Positions 31,230 to 39,115 are shown, counted from the stretch's first letter. The stretch: DNA of 64,000 bases from Bryobacter sp964387685 (GCA_964387685.1 CAYLXK010000014.1:1-64000); one strand, 5' to 3'. Program-made: numbers and translations. Notes: generated by a model from the sequence alone, not told the origin.

Positions 31230-32668
31230 AGCGGCGCATCGAAATTGCCTCCCTAGCTGCGCTGGCCGGCTTGGTGGTGCATCTGGCGGGGGGCTACCTG
31301 CTGGCATATCCATTCCTAACGGATGCCATTGGAGAGTGGATCATGGCGCGGACGCCTTCGGCATGGGCGGTGCCGCTGATGGAGTCCATGGGGGAGTGGG
31401 CCAAACCATTTGCGTCGACGGGCGGGCTGGCGACGCTGGGCTGTCTGCTGTTTGGGGCGGGACTGGTGCCGATGCGCTGGATGCTGGCGGTGTCTGTCCC
31501 GTTAGGGGCATGGGCGCTGGGGAGCTTGCTGCCGTACGCCAGTTGGGTGGGCACGGGGAGCTTCTTCGTACCGGCCGCGCTTTGTATGGCGTGGTTGGGC
31601 GGGAAGGAGCAGGTAGTGGCTCCGCTGCAACTAGAGCGGCGAAGGTTGCTGAGCGCAGTGTTGATGCCGTCGGGCACGGCGCTGGTGGCGATCGAAGCCT
31701 TTGCGCGCAACCGGGCGCTGGCCGCGCGGGCCGTCACGCCGACGCGTCTGCACGATGTACCGTTGCCAGCCACCTACCGGGACTGGGGAGACGGCCTGGT
31801 ACGCAAGGCGCTGACGCCGGTGCGGGAGTTCTATGTGATGTCCAAGAACACGGTGGATCCCGCGCCGGACCCGCAATCGTACCGGTTGAGGATTCAGATC
31901 GATGGCCGCACGGTGCGGGAGTTGAGCTACGCCCAGTTGTTGGGCTTGCCGCGGCACGAGCGCTTTGTCTCCTTGCGATGCGTCTCCAATACGCTGAAAA
32001 GCAATTTGATGGGTACGGGCTACTGGTCGGGGATCGGACTGGAGCAGTTGGTGCGGCGGGAGGATCTGCCCGCTAAGGTGATTGAAATGGCCGTCATTGG
32101 CTTGGATGGCCACGGCGATAGCTTTCGGCTGGACTATGCCTTCAGCGGCGAGCCTCTTTTTGCCATTGGCATGAACGGGGAGACGCTGGCGCGCAATCAT
32201 GGATTCCCAATCCGGATGCTGAGCCCGCGCTACTACGGCTTCAAGAGCGTGAAGTGGATTGACCGGATCGACTTTGTCTCTACGCCTTACTTTGGGACGT
32301 GGCCGAAGCTGGGCTATACGAAGGAGCCGCTGATTCATCCGGGGAGCTACGTGGACCGAGTGGAGCGGCGCGGCGGGCGCTGGGAGGCGGGCGGGATTGC
32401 GTATTCCGGGCATGGGGCACCGGCCGCCGTGGAACTTCGGATGTTGAACGGGGATTTGGAGCCGTTGGGTCCTTGGGAGGCGGCAGTGCTCGAAGCGCCG
32501 CTGTCGCGGCAGACGTTCACTCGGTGGCGAGGGGGCCTGGCGGCGGGCGCTAGCGCGGTTTACCTGGAGGCCCGTATGCGCGATGCGAGCGGGCGGTGGC
32601 AGGCCACGATCGAAAAGCCGCTGTTTCCAGACGGCGTGTCCGGACCTACGCGCAAGCGGCTTTCGTAA
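31220..32668 (+). CDS. Membrane-anchored molybdopterin-dependent oxidoreductase (sulfite-oxidase fold)
   Basis: 482 residues from ATG 31220, overlapping crtB by ten bases. Residues about 10-135 contain four hydrophobic helices (LAALAGLVVHLAGGYLLAYPF; GGLATLGCLLFGAGLVP; MLAVSVPLGAWALGSLLPY; GTGSFFVPAALCMAWLGG). From about 190 the sulfite-oxidase catalytic domain follows: FYVMSKNTVDPAP, the molybdenum-ligating cysteine in FVSLRCVSNTLKSNLMGTGYWSGI, HGDSFRLDYAF and GFPIRMLSPRYYGFKSVKWI, then a dimerisation-type Ig-like domain. It is likely to act on the outer face of the membrane. The substrate is unknown, and its place in a carotenoid operon is unusual. Confidence 0.85.
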   Translation: MALKRRIEIASLAALAGLVVHLAGGYLLAYPFLTDAIGEWIMARTPSAWAVPLMESMGEWAKPFASTGGLATLGCLLFGAGLVPMRWMLAVSVPLGAWALGSLLPYASWVGTGSFFVPAALCMAWLGGKEQVVAPLQLERRRLLSAVLMPSGTALVAIEAFARNRALAARAVTPTRLHDVPLPATYRDWGDGLVRKALTPVREFYVMSKNTVDPAPDPQSYRLRIQIDGRTVRELSYAQLLGLPRHERFVSLRCVSNTLKSNLMGTGYWSGIGLEQLVRREDLPAKVIEMAVIGLDGHGDSFRLDYAFSGEPLFAIGMNGETLARNHGFPIRMLSPRYYGFKSVKWIDRIDFVSTPYFGTWPKLGYTKEPLIHPGSYVDRVERRGGRWEAGGIAYSGHGAPAAVELRMLNGDLEPLGPWEAAVLEAPLSRQTFTRWRGGLAAGASAVYLEARMRDASGRWQATIEKPLFPDGVSGPTRKRLS

Positions 32669-32713
32669 ACGGTTCCCTGCAAGTCCTTCCTTTTGCGGTT
32701 GCTTTCTAGCGTT

Positions 32714-32737
32714 CTTTCCGTTTTCGTTCACGGAAGG
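32714..32737 (+). terminator. Probable intrinsic terminator of the carotenoid operon
   Basis: CTTTCCGT, eight-base loop TTTCGTTC, then ACGGAAGG (one G-T wobble), followed by the AT-rich tract AAATATTTTATATTTTCC. The stem is moderate. It lies 46 bases after the last operon stop and just before the next promoter. Confidence 0.5.
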
Positions 32738-32755
32738 AAATATTTTATATTTTCC

Positions 32756-32785
32756 TTGTTTTCAATACAAATTCTGTTCTATATT
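32756..32785 (+). promoter_or_regulatory. Sigma70-like promoter for the small-protein trio
   Basis: TTGTTT at 32756-32761 and TATATT at 32780-32785 with an 18-base spacer. Transcription would start at about 32792-32794, where TTGATG begins the first small gene, so this message may be leaderless. The region is markedly AT-rich compared with its neighbours. Confidence 0.55.
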
Positions 32786-32793
32786 CCGATTTG

Positions 32794-33207
32794 ATGGAAT
32801 TGCGTGGAATATCTAGATTGAAAGCACTGTTCGCGGCCGATCGCCATCGGTTGTTTTTGCGAATAGAAAGGATATGTCCACGAATGAAGATCCCAGCGGA
32901 AGTCGCACCTTTGCATGAAAAGCTGCGGCAAGAGTTTCCACACGCCCATGCGCTGACGGAGTTGGTGCTTGGCAAGCTAGCGCTAAACCTTTATAAACAG
33001 GAGCGTTGCGAAGAAGTACTGGAGCGTGCGCGGCGGGCGATGCGCAGCGTGCAATGGAATCAGGCACCGGCGGAGCAGAAAGAGGAGTTTAGTCAGCAAT
33101 TGAGACTGACGCGGGCTCGTCTGGAAGAGCTGCGCCGAGCAGCCCGGAATTACACAAAATCACTGGATGAAGCACGGCGTGCTTTTTCCCCAACAACGGC
33201 CCTCTAA
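32794..33207 (+). CDS. Small helical protein of unknown function, trio member 1
   Basis: 137 residues from ATG 32794, placed at the predicted transcription start; ATG 32884 (107 residues) is an alternative. It is almost wholly helical and charged. The segment LHEKLRQEFPHAHALTELVLGKLALNLYKQERCEEVLERARRAM aligns by pattern with segments of the next two genes: short helix, aromatic/Pro turn, ELVxxIAxxxW-like helix, then a basic helix. The C-terminal half is a probable coiled coil. I recall a family of acidobacterial proteins with an analogous block, usually annotated hypothetical. It runs in the same direction as the two related genes and the exported redox module. Confidence 0.6.
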   Translation: MELRGISRLKALFAADRHRLFLRIERICPRMKIPAEVAPLHEKLRQEFPHAHALTELVLGKLALNLYKQERCEEVLERARRAMRSVQWNQAPAEQKEEFSQQLRLTRARLEELRRAARNYTKSLDEARRAFSPTTAL

Positions 33208-33224
33208 ACCTGGATATTACACCG

Positions 33225-33656
33225 ATGAATCCACAAATTGACTTCCTTTATAGTTTCGAGAATCCGCAACTTTATCAAAAGTCTTGCGACGATATTTTCG
33301 CCAAATATGGGCCGGAGGGTAGTTCGGAACAGCATTTGGTGAGCCATATTGCTGTAGCGGTCTGGCTAAGGCGGCGGGCCGCGTGCGTGATGCACGCGAT
33401 TTTGCGGGAATTGCAGGAGCTGCAGGCGAGACCTAGCGGGTCCCCCACGCAGGTAGTGCAGTTGACCCGGAGCCTGGTGCGATTCAACCGCGAGTATCGG
33501 CACCACAAGAAGCACATTTCCGGCTGCCGCGCCGAGTTGAAGCGCCTGCGCTTGCAGGGAGGCCAGATTGCCAGCGACGCGAAAGTGCTGGAGTTCCCCG
33601 CTCTACTGAAGGAGACCTACCCGAATGATTTCGGAAATGCCCAGCGAGCCGCTTAA
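33225..33656 (+). CDS. Small helical protein of unknown function, trio member 2
   Basis: 143 residues. SCDDIFAKYGPEGSSEQHLVSHIAVAVWLRRRAACVMHAIL corresponds in layout to the central block of its two neighbours, with the W in the third helix shared with member 3. The rest is basic and helical (NREYRHHKKHISGCRAELKRLRLQ). There is no signal peptide or membrane segment. It starts 17 bases after member 1 and overlaps member 3 by 32 bases, so all three are probably co-expressed. Function unknown. Confidence 0.65.
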   Translation: MNPQIDFLYSFENPQLYQKSCDDIFAKYGPEGSSEQHLVSHIAVAVWLRRRAACVMHAILRELQELQARPSGSPTQVVQLTRSLVRFNREYRHHKKHISGCRAELKRLRLQGGQIASDAKVLEFPALLKETYPNDFGNAQRAA

Positions 33657-34128
33657 GGAATATCCCACGGCGCGCCATGCTCCGGCGGCGCCGGAGCGAG
33701 TGTGTTCGAGCCCGAAGCAGCGGCAACGTTATGAGGCGCTGGTGCAGCGGCTGCACGCCCGCTATGCGCCCGTATCTTTTCCCGAGTTGAATATTGTTAA
33801 CGAGATTGTCCTGGCCACCTGGCTAATGCACCACTGGGAGATGGACCTGGTGGAGCGGCGGCGACAGTTCCGCGCGATGACGAAGGAAGTGGCGCCGGGA
33901 GAGGCGCCATCGGAAGAGGCTGAACGGATGCGGCAGGCTTCGGAGCATGCGCGCTGGCACGCGGTGAAGCAGCGATTGTACATCCAGAGGCGGGCTGAGA
34001 AGCTGTATGAGATGCGCCGGGAGTATGAAGGCTTTCTAAGCGAAGCGGGATGCGACATAGAGGACGCACGGGCCGATTTTCTTTCGCGCCTAGAGGAGCC
34101 GTCCATGGAATCAAAATTGGCGGCTTAA
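33625..34128 (+). CDS. Small helical protein of unknown function, trio member 3
   Basis: 167 residues. RYEALVQRLHARYAPVSFPELNIVNEIVLATWLMHHWEMDLVERRRQF is the clearest copy of the shared block and resembles the second half of the widespread hypothetical proteins whose first half carries an AANRxNAQKSTGP-like segment; that first half is missing here. Then follow two long charged helices (ERMRQASEHARWHAVKQRL, RAEKLYEMRREYEGFLSEAG) likely to form a coiled coil. Cytoplasmic, function unknown. Its start lies inside member 2. Confidence 0.65.
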   Translation: MISEMPSEPLKEYPTARHAPAAPERVCSSPKQRQRYEALVQRLHARYAPVSFPELNIVNEIVLATWLMHHWEMDLVERRRQFRAMTKEVAPGEAPSEEAERMRQASEHARWHAVKQRLYIQRRAEKLYEMRREYEGFLSEAGCDIEDARADFLSRLEEPSMESKLAA

Positions 34129-34172
34129 CACCGGCGTAACTTCCGAGCGACGGCAGGCAATAGGGCTGCGTG

Positions 34173-34697
34173 ATGATGAAAACGACTCGACGCCAATTGC
34201 TCGCCGGCCTCGCGGCGATGCCCCTTTTTGCCCAAGAAAAAAACAAGCCCGCTCCTGAATTTATCGACGGAAAGTGGCTGAACAGCGCCGCCCCGATAAA
34301 GCTTGCGGATCGCCGCGGCAAGGTGACGGTGGTTCACTTCTGGACTTATGCCTGCATCAATTGCAAGCGGAACATGCCCATCTATAACAAGTGGTATGAG
34401 GAGTTCTCCAAGCAGGGCGTCGAGATCATCGGCGTGCATACGCCGGAGCTCGAATTCGAATACAACCCGAAATTCATCGCCGAGCATACGGCCAAGTACG
34501 GGGTGAAGTATCCGGTACTACTCGATCTGCAGCACAAGAACTGGCAACGCTGGGACCAGCAGTATTGGCCGACGGTCTACTTAATCGACAAGAAAGGCAA
34601 AATTCGCGGGAACTGGGAAGGCGAATTGGAATATCGGAACGCCGGCGGGGATATGAAGATGGCCGGAATGATCCGGAGCCTCCTCAATGAAGCCTAA
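34173..34697 (+). CDS. Exported thioredoxin-fold protein (TlpA/DipZ-like)
   Basis: 174 residues from ATG 34173 (34170 GTG and 34176 ATG are alternatives). A Tat-type leader (KTTRRQLLAGLAAMPLFAQ) precedes a thioredoxin domain: APEFIDGKWLNSA, VTVVHFWTYACINCKRNMP with the active-site Cys-Ile-Asn-Cys as in the periplasmic domain of DipZ-type proteins, VEIIGVHTPELEFE, and the cis-Pro in YWPTVYLIDKKGKIRG. It is likely to reduce or oxidise periplasmic disulfides, or to reduce a substrate with electrons from the membrane. It overlaps the following cytochrome gene by 11 bases. Confidence 0.88.
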   Translation: MMKTTRRQLLAGLAAMPLFAQEKNKPAPEFIDGKWLNSAAPIKLADRRGKVTVVHFWTYACINCKRNMPIYNKWYEEFSKQGVEIIGVHTPELEFEYNPKFIAEHTAKYGVKYPVLLDLQHKNWQRWDQQYWPTVYLIDKKGKIRGNWEGELEYRNAGGDMKMAGMIRSLLNEA

Positions 34698-35241
34698 GCA
34701 TCCCCTCGCCATCCGCTGGTTCCACTGGATCAATTTTCCAACTCTTTTCCTGATGATCTGGAGCGGGATGCTGATCTACTGGGCCAACGATAACTTTTTT
34801 CAATTTCCCGCGTGGTTCTATGAGAAGCTCAAAATCGAATTCCGCTTGTCGGATGGCCTGAAGAGCCACCTTTTCTTCGCCTGGCTCTTCGCCATCAACG
34901 GGGTGCTGTACGTCACCTATACCCTTGTGAGCGGCGAATGGAGGGAGTTTCTGCCGGGCTCCTGGGCGCCCACGGGCAAATTCAATCAGATGCAGCGGCT
35001 GGCCTACATGGGCGTGGTGTTTATGGGATTAGGCTCGCTGGTGACGGGCGCGATGCTGTGGAAGCCGGTGCAGATTGGTTTGGTAGGCGGCTACCAGGAC
35101 GTGCGTCTGGTGCACTTCGGGTTAACGGTCGGCTACCTCGGTTTCTTTCTGGTTCACATTACCCAAGTGATCCGCGCGGGCTGGAAAACGTTCTCCGAAA
35201 TGGTGACGGGCGGGATTGAGGGGGAAAAGACGCATGCCTGA
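34687..35241 (+). CDS. Cytochrome b561-like di-heme membrane protein
   Basis: 184 residues with four transmembrane helices. Heme-ligand histidines are seen in AIRWFHWINFPTLF (helix 1), GLKSHLFFAWLF (helix 2), DVRLVHFGLTVGY and FFLVHITQVIRAG (helices 3 and 4), as in Ni-hydrogenase-type and formate-dehydrogenase-type cytochrome b subunits. It should move electrons between the quinone pool and the exported molybdoenzyme encoded immediately downstream (eight-base overlap). Together with the thioredoxin-fold protein it forms a three-gene redox unit. Confidence 0.9.
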   Translation: MKPKHPLAIRWFHWINFPTLFLMIWSGMLIYWANDNFFQFPAWFYEKLKIEFRLSDGLKSHLFFAWLFAINGVLYVTYTLVSGEWREFLPGSWAPTGKFNQMQRLAYMGVVFMGLGSLVTGAMLWKPVQIGLVGGYQDVRLVHFGLTVGYLGFFLVHITQVIRAGWKTFSEMVTGGIEGEKTHA

Positions 35242-35914
35242 GGAACGGACGATTAATGAACGGCGCGCCTTCCTGAAATTTGGTCTGGGCGCGGCGGCAC
35301 TGGGCTTTGGGCTTAAGCAGGCGTTTGAGATCGATCCCGGCCCGTGGAACGAGCGTGTCTCGCGCCAAGTCTGGAATGCGCAAAAGCTGACGCGGACTTT
35401 TCCGCGGGAGATGGCCAAGGAGCCGAGAGTCAACTCGCTGGTGGGGCTTGACTCGGAACTGGAAGACTGGAAGTTAAAGATCGAAGTCCCGGGCCAGGCC
35501 GCCCGTGAATTGACGCTGGATGAAATAAAGGCCTTGCCGCGCGCAGAGCAAACCACGGAGTTTATGTGTGTGGAAGGCTGGAGTGAAATTGTGAACTGGA
35601 CCGGCACACCACTGAAAAGTATTGCGCCGGCCGGTTACCCTGCAAACGCGCCCGCTTATGTGAGCCTGTCCACGCCCGACAACGCCTACTACGTGGGCCT
35701 CGATATCGAAAGTGCGCTGCATCCGCAGACGCTGCTCGCCTGGGAGATGAACGGGGAACCGCTCACGACCCTGCATGGAGCCCCGTTGCGCCTGGTGATC
35801 CCCGTGAAATACGGCATCAAGAACATCAAGCGTATCGGTACGATTCGCTTTACTCCGCATCGCCCCGACGATTACTGGGCCGAGCGGGGCTACGACTGGT
35901 ACGCGGGCCTTTAA
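35234..35914 (+). CDS. Tat-exported molybdopterin-dependent oxidoreductase (sulfite-oxidase fold, MsrP/YedY-like)
   Basis: 226 residues from ATG 35234, with GAGGGGG upstream. The twin-arginine leader is ERRAFLKFGLGAAALGFG. The molybdenum-ligating cysteine is in TTEFMCVEGWSEIVNWTG, followed by YVSLSTPDNAYYVGLDI, AWEMNGEPLTTLHGAPLRLVIPVKYGIKNIKRIGTI. The small size and the lack of a dimerisation domain match YedY/MsrP-type enzymes, which reduce protein methionine sulfoxide with electrons from a cytochrome partner. The partner here is the b561-like gene just upstream, so an MsrPQ-like repair or S-/N-oxide reductase role is inferred. Confidence 0.88.
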   Translation: MPEERTINERRAFLKFGLGAAALGFGLKQAFEIDPGPWNERVSRQVWNAQKLTRTFPREMAKEPRVNSLVGLDSELEDWKLKIEVPGQAARELTLDEIKALPRAEQTTEFMCVEGWSEIVNWTGTPLKSIAPAGYPANAPAYVSLSTPDNAYYVGLDIESALHPQTLLAWEMNGEPLTTLHGAPLRLVIPVKYGIKNIKRIGTIRFTPHRPDDYWAERGYDWYAGL

Positions 35915-35950
35915 GGACGCAATGAGACAAATCGGAAGGAAACGAAAGAA

Positions 35951-36331
35951 ATGAAAAAGATTACCCTAATGCTGGCTCTGGGCGTATTTGGCCTGTTTGC
36001 GCAGGACAAGATGTCGGGCGACAAGATGTCGAAGGACAAGATGGGCTCCGACAAGATGGCGAGCGACAAAATGAGCGGCGACAAGATGTCGAAGGACAAG
36101 ATGTCCAAGGACAAAATGAGCGGCGACAAGATGTCGAAAGACAAGATGGGTTCCGACAAGATGAGCGGCGACAAGATGGCCAGCGACAAGATGGGTTCCG
36201 ACAAGATGAGCGGCGACAAGATGTCGAAGGACAAGATGAGCGGCGACAAGATGAGCGGTGACAAGATGTCGAAGGACAAGATGAGCTCCGACAAGATGAG
36301 CGGCGACAAGATGTCCAAGGACAAGAAGTAA
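35951..36331 (+). CDS. Secreted pentapeptide MXKDX-repeat protein
   Basis: 126 residues: a signal peptide (MKKITLMLALGVFGLFAQ) and then only pentapeptides, 21 copies of DKM followed by two residues from SG, SK, GS, AS or SS, ending DKK. This matches the family of MXKDX-repeat proteins, which are small, secreted and of unknown function. The mature protein would be very hydrophilic, rich in Met, Lys and Asp. The regular methionines next to an exported MsrP-like operon suggest a methionine-sulfoxide sink or a metal binder, which is inference. The coding repeat is also a 15-base tandem repeat. Confidence 0.85.
   Translation: MKKITLMLALGVFGLFAQDKMSGDKMSKDKMGSDKMASDKMSGDKMSKDKMSKDKMSGDKMSKDKMGSDKMSGDKMASDKMGSDKMSGDKMSKDKMSGDKMSGDKMSKDKMSSDKMSGDKMSKDKK
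36005..36319 (+). repeat. 15-base tandem repeat (21 units) inside the MXKDX gene
   Basis: Each unit is GACAAGATG plus two codons. The GACAAGATG core is nearly invariant even at third positions, with rare AAA for AAG, while the two following codons vary. Such an array can expand or contract by slippage or recombination in steps of five codons without breaking the frame. Confidence 0.9.
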
Positions 36332-36343
36332 GCCCTAGGGCTT
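36330..36343. terminator. 14-bp perfect palindrome between convergent genes
   Basis: AAGCCCTAGGGCTT spans the MXKDX stop and the sialidase stop. With a minimal loop only four or five base pairs could form, so its value as a terminator is doubtful, but it is the only structured element between the convergent genes. Confidence 0.25.
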
Positions 36344-37315
36344 CCAGCGCAAGACGCCCATGTGGTAGCGCTTGTGTTCGGGAATCCCATTGGAGTAGTA
36401 GGCCGTGACCAACGTGCCATCGCCTAATTGGACCGTCGAAGGATAACCGCCGTCGGTGGATCGAGAGAGAGAAAGAATACGGGCCGGAGCTCCCCAGCTC
36501 CGGCCTTCGTCTTTGCTGAAGCGGACGCCGAGGGCGTAGTCCGGGGCGCCGCCGGGAGATTTTTCACGAATGCCGTAGGTCAAGAGGAGGCGGCCATCGA
36601 CGAGGCGCAGCAGGTGGCCCGGATGGTGGGAGGGTGGCGTGAGCGCCTGGGAGCGGGTCCAGGATTGGCCTTCGTCTGCGGAGACGAAAAGATCTATGGC
36701 GCCGGAGACCGTGCGCAAAGCGGCGAGCCAGCGGTCCGCGCGAAGGCGAAGGACTGCGGTCTCGTTGTATTGGCCCTGGCCGATCAAAGCGGGTTTTCCC
36801 CAGGTGCGGCCGTCGTCGTCGCTAAAGAAAAGCAACGAGTTCGCTTTGCCGTCGTACATGGGCACGGCGAGGAGGCGGCCGCCCATGCGGATGACATCGC
36901 CGAAGGGGACGAGATCGTGGGGCCAAGCCATCGACTGGCGAGTCCAAGTTCTGCCTTGGTCGCTGGAGCGGGCGACGAGCGGCTTCAAGAGATGGCCGCG
37001 GAACTTGGGGCCGCCCCAGCCACCGGTGATGACGATGAGGTCGCCATTGTTGGCGAGGCCTGCCGCGTGGTTCATGCGGGCGGTCTCAGGGTCATGCGGA
37101 GCGGGGGTGCCTTGTTTGGTCCAGAACTTGCCGTCGGCGCTGAGCCAGGTTTCCACGTCGCCCTCGGCTTGGCCGTGCGAGGGATGGTTAAAGAGATGCG
37201 CGGCGATCTGGCCGTTGGGGAGCAGGGTAAGGTTGGGCCAGGCGCAGACGTTGTCAACGGCGATGTAGCGCTCGGATTGCGCGAGAAGCAAAAGCAGGAG
37301 CGCGGCGGACGGCAT
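36335..37315 (-). CDS. Sialidase-like BNR/Asp-box repeat protein
   Basis: 326 residues with a short signal peptide (MPSAALLLLLLAQS). Four Asp boxes are visible: SSDQGRTW, SDDDGRTW, SADEGQSW and SKDEGRSW, spaced as in six-bladed beta-propeller sialidases. Also STDGGYPSTVQLGDGTLVTAYYSNG, a typical final blade. The RIP motif and full set of catalytic residues of true sialidases cannot be confirmed, so it may be a sialidase-fold hydrolase or a binding protein. It ends four bases from the MXKDX stop and starts three bases after aspS on the same strand. Confidence 0.8.
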   Translation of the reverse strand: MPSAALLLLLLAQSERYIAVDNVCAWPNLTLLPNGQIAAHLFNHPSHGQAEGDVETWLSADGKFWTKQGTPAPHDPETARMNHAAGLANNGDLIVITGGWGGPKFRGHLLKPLVARSSDQGRTWTRQSMAWPHDLVPFGDVIRMGGRLLAVPMYDGKANSLLFFSDDDGRTWGKPALIGQGQYNETAVLRLRADRWLAALRTVSGAIDLFVSADEGQSWTRSQALTPPSHHPGHLLRLVDGRLLLTYGIREKSPGGAPDYALGVRFSKDEGRSWGAPARILSLSRSTDGGYPSTVQLGDGTLVTAYYSNGIPEHKRYHMGVLRWKP

Positions 37316-37318
37316 GGG

Positions 37319-39115
37319 CTAGCGCTTCTGGCGGAGCTGGATGTGGAGCTCGCGAAGTTGTTTGTCGTCGACGAAAGACGGCGCCTCCGACATAACGTCG
37401 ATGCCCTTGGCGGTCTTGGGGAAAGGAATGACTTCGCGGATGCTGGATTCGCCGGCCAGCAGCATAACGAGGCGATCGAAGCCGAGCGCGATGCCCCCGT
37501 GGGGAGGGGCGCCATAGGTGAGCGCGTCCAAAAGGAAGCCAAAGCGGGAGCGTGCTTCCTCGATCGGGAAGCCCAGCGCGGAGAAGACTTTGGACTGGAT
37601 GTCCTGGCGGTGAATGCGGATGGAACCGCTGGCAATTTCAATGCCGCTGATGACGAGGTCGTAGGCGCGGGAGCGGACGTGGGCGGGGTCTGTGTCGAGC
37701 TTGTCGAGGTCCTCGTCAAAGGGCGACGTGAAGGGATGGTGCGCGGCGACCCAGCGGTTGTCTTCCTCGTTGAATTCGAACATGGGGAAGTCCGTTACCC
37801 AGAGGAGGCGCAAGTCGGCGGGGTCGAGGAGCTTGTGGCGGTCGTTAAACTTCTGGCCGGCATGGAGGCGGAGTTGGCCGGCCGCTTTGTAGAAGGTCTC
37901 GGCGGGCAGATGTCCCTTGGGCTCGGAGGGCCAGGTGGCGATGACGAGGAAGTCTTCTTCGGTGAGGGCGGCGCGCTCCTTGATTTTGGCGATGGCTTCG
38001 GGCATATCGCGTTCGAGGCGCTTCATATCGTCCAAGACGCGCAGACCGCGCTCGACGCCAAAGGCCTTCACTTCGTCGCGCTCTTTGCGGGAGACGGCGC
38101 CGGTCTTGGGAATCTTGATGGCGACCATGGGCAGGCCTTCGGTGCCGAGGCCCTGGCCAGCCAGGAGGTCCGTGACATCGGTAAAGGGCGGGAGGCGCAG
38201 GTCCGGTTTATCGATGCCATACTGCTCCATCGCCTGACGGAAGGTCATGCGGGGGAAGGGCGTTTCGATACTGCGGCCGGCGGCGGTCCAGATGGCGGTG
38301 ACGAGCTTTTCGACGGTGGCGAAGATGCTTTCCTGTTGGGGGAAGCTCATCTCGATATCGATTTGGGTGAACTCGTATTGGCGGTCTGCGCGGAGATCTT
38401 CGTCGCGGAAACAGCGCACGACCTGGAAGTACTTGTCGAAGCCGGAGACCATGAGCAGTTGTTTGAAGATCTGCGGGCTTTGGGGCAGCGCGTAGAATTG
38501 CCCCGGGTTGATGCGCGAAGGGACAAGGAAGTCGCGCGAGCCCTCGGGCGTCGATTTGGTCATGAAGGGCGTTTCGATCTCGAGGAAGCCCTGTTCGTAC
38601 ATAGACTGGCGGGCGGCGAGGGCGATCTTGGAACGCAGCAGGATGTTGGACTGCATGCGGGGGCGGCGCAGATCGACGTAACGGTATTTGAGGCGGGCTT
38701 CCTCGCTGACGTCGACGGTATCTTCCATCGGGAAGGGGGCGGGCTTGGACTCGTTCAAGATCCAAACCTTGTCGACGACGACTTCGACTTCGCCCGTGGG
38801 GATGGCGGGATTGATCGTATCGGCGCTGCGCTTTTCGACATGGCCCTCGACGGCAACGACGTATTCGTGACGGATCTCTTCGGCGCGGGCGTGGACGGCG
38901 GAATCGGCTTCCATGCGGAAGACGGCTTGGGTGATGCCAGCGCGGTCGCGCAGGTGGATGAAGATGAGGCCGCCCAAGTCGCGGCGGCGATGCACCCAGC
39001 CCATAAGTAGGACGCGTTGGCCTTCGTGGGCCAGGCGCAGGGTGCCGCAATCGTGGGTACGCTGGAGGTCACCCAGAAAGTCGAGCTTTAGGGTTGAGGA
39101 CGAGGCTTCGGACAT
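37319..39115 (-). CDS. aspS: Aspartyl-tRNA synthetase (bacterial type)
   Basis: 598 residues, the bacterial length including the GAD insertion domain. The N-terminal OB fold carries QRVLLMGWVHRRRDLGGLIFIHLRDR. Class II motif 1 is GFLEIETPFMTKSTPEGSRDFLVPSR, motif 2 YFQVVRCFRDEDLRADRQYEFTQID, motif 3 GIALGFDRLVMLLAGESSIREVIPFPKT. The length and the sequence HRQDIQSKVF near the C-terminus are normal. It may be discriminating or not; this cannot be decided here. It overlaps hisS by 28 bases, so the two synthetases are co-transcribed. Confidence 0.97.
   Translation of the reverse strand: MSEASSSTLKLDFLGDLQRTHDCGTLRLAHEGQRVLLMGWVHRRRDLGGLIFIHLRDRAGITQAVFRMEADSAVHARAEEIRHEYVVAVEGHVEKRSADTINPAIPTGEVEVVVDKVWILNESKPAPFPMEDTVDVSEEARLKYRYVDLRRPRMQSNILLRSKIALAARQSMYEQGFLEIETPFMTKSTPEGSRDFLVPSRINPGQFYALPQSPQIFKQLLMVSGFDKYFQVVRCFRDEDLRADRQYEFTQIDIEMSFPQQESIFATVEKLVTAIWTAAGRSIETPFPRMTFRQAMEQYGIDKPDLRLPPFTDVTDLLAGQGLGTEGLPMVAIKIPKTGAVSRKERDEVKAFGVERGLRVLDDMKRLERDMPEAIAKIKERAALTEEDFLVIATWPSEPKGHLPAETFYKAAGQLRLHAGQKFNDRHKLLDPADLRLLWVTDFPMFEFNEEDNRWVAAHHPFTSPFDEDLDKLDTDPAHVRSRAYDLVISGIEIASGSIRIHRQDIQSKVFSALGFPIEEARSRFGFLLDALTYGAPPHGGIALGFDRLVMLLAGESSIREVIPFPKTAKGIDVMSEAPSFVDDKQLRELHIQLRQKR

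Noticed and set aside
36005..36319. Possible CRISPR array
   Set aside because: The units are 15-base direct tandem repeats in frame without unique spacers.
35911..36420. Minus-strand frame of repeated ILSPLILSFD-like units opposite the MXKDX gene
   Set aside because: It is the antisense reading of the 15-base array, and it lacks a promoter or ribosome-binding site; the plus strand has a signal peptide and matches a known repeat family.
36428..39010. Plus-strand open frame of 860 codons opposite the sialidase and aspS
   Set aside because: It crosses two well-supported minus-strand genes and has no recognisable domain. Codon bias makes such shadows common here.
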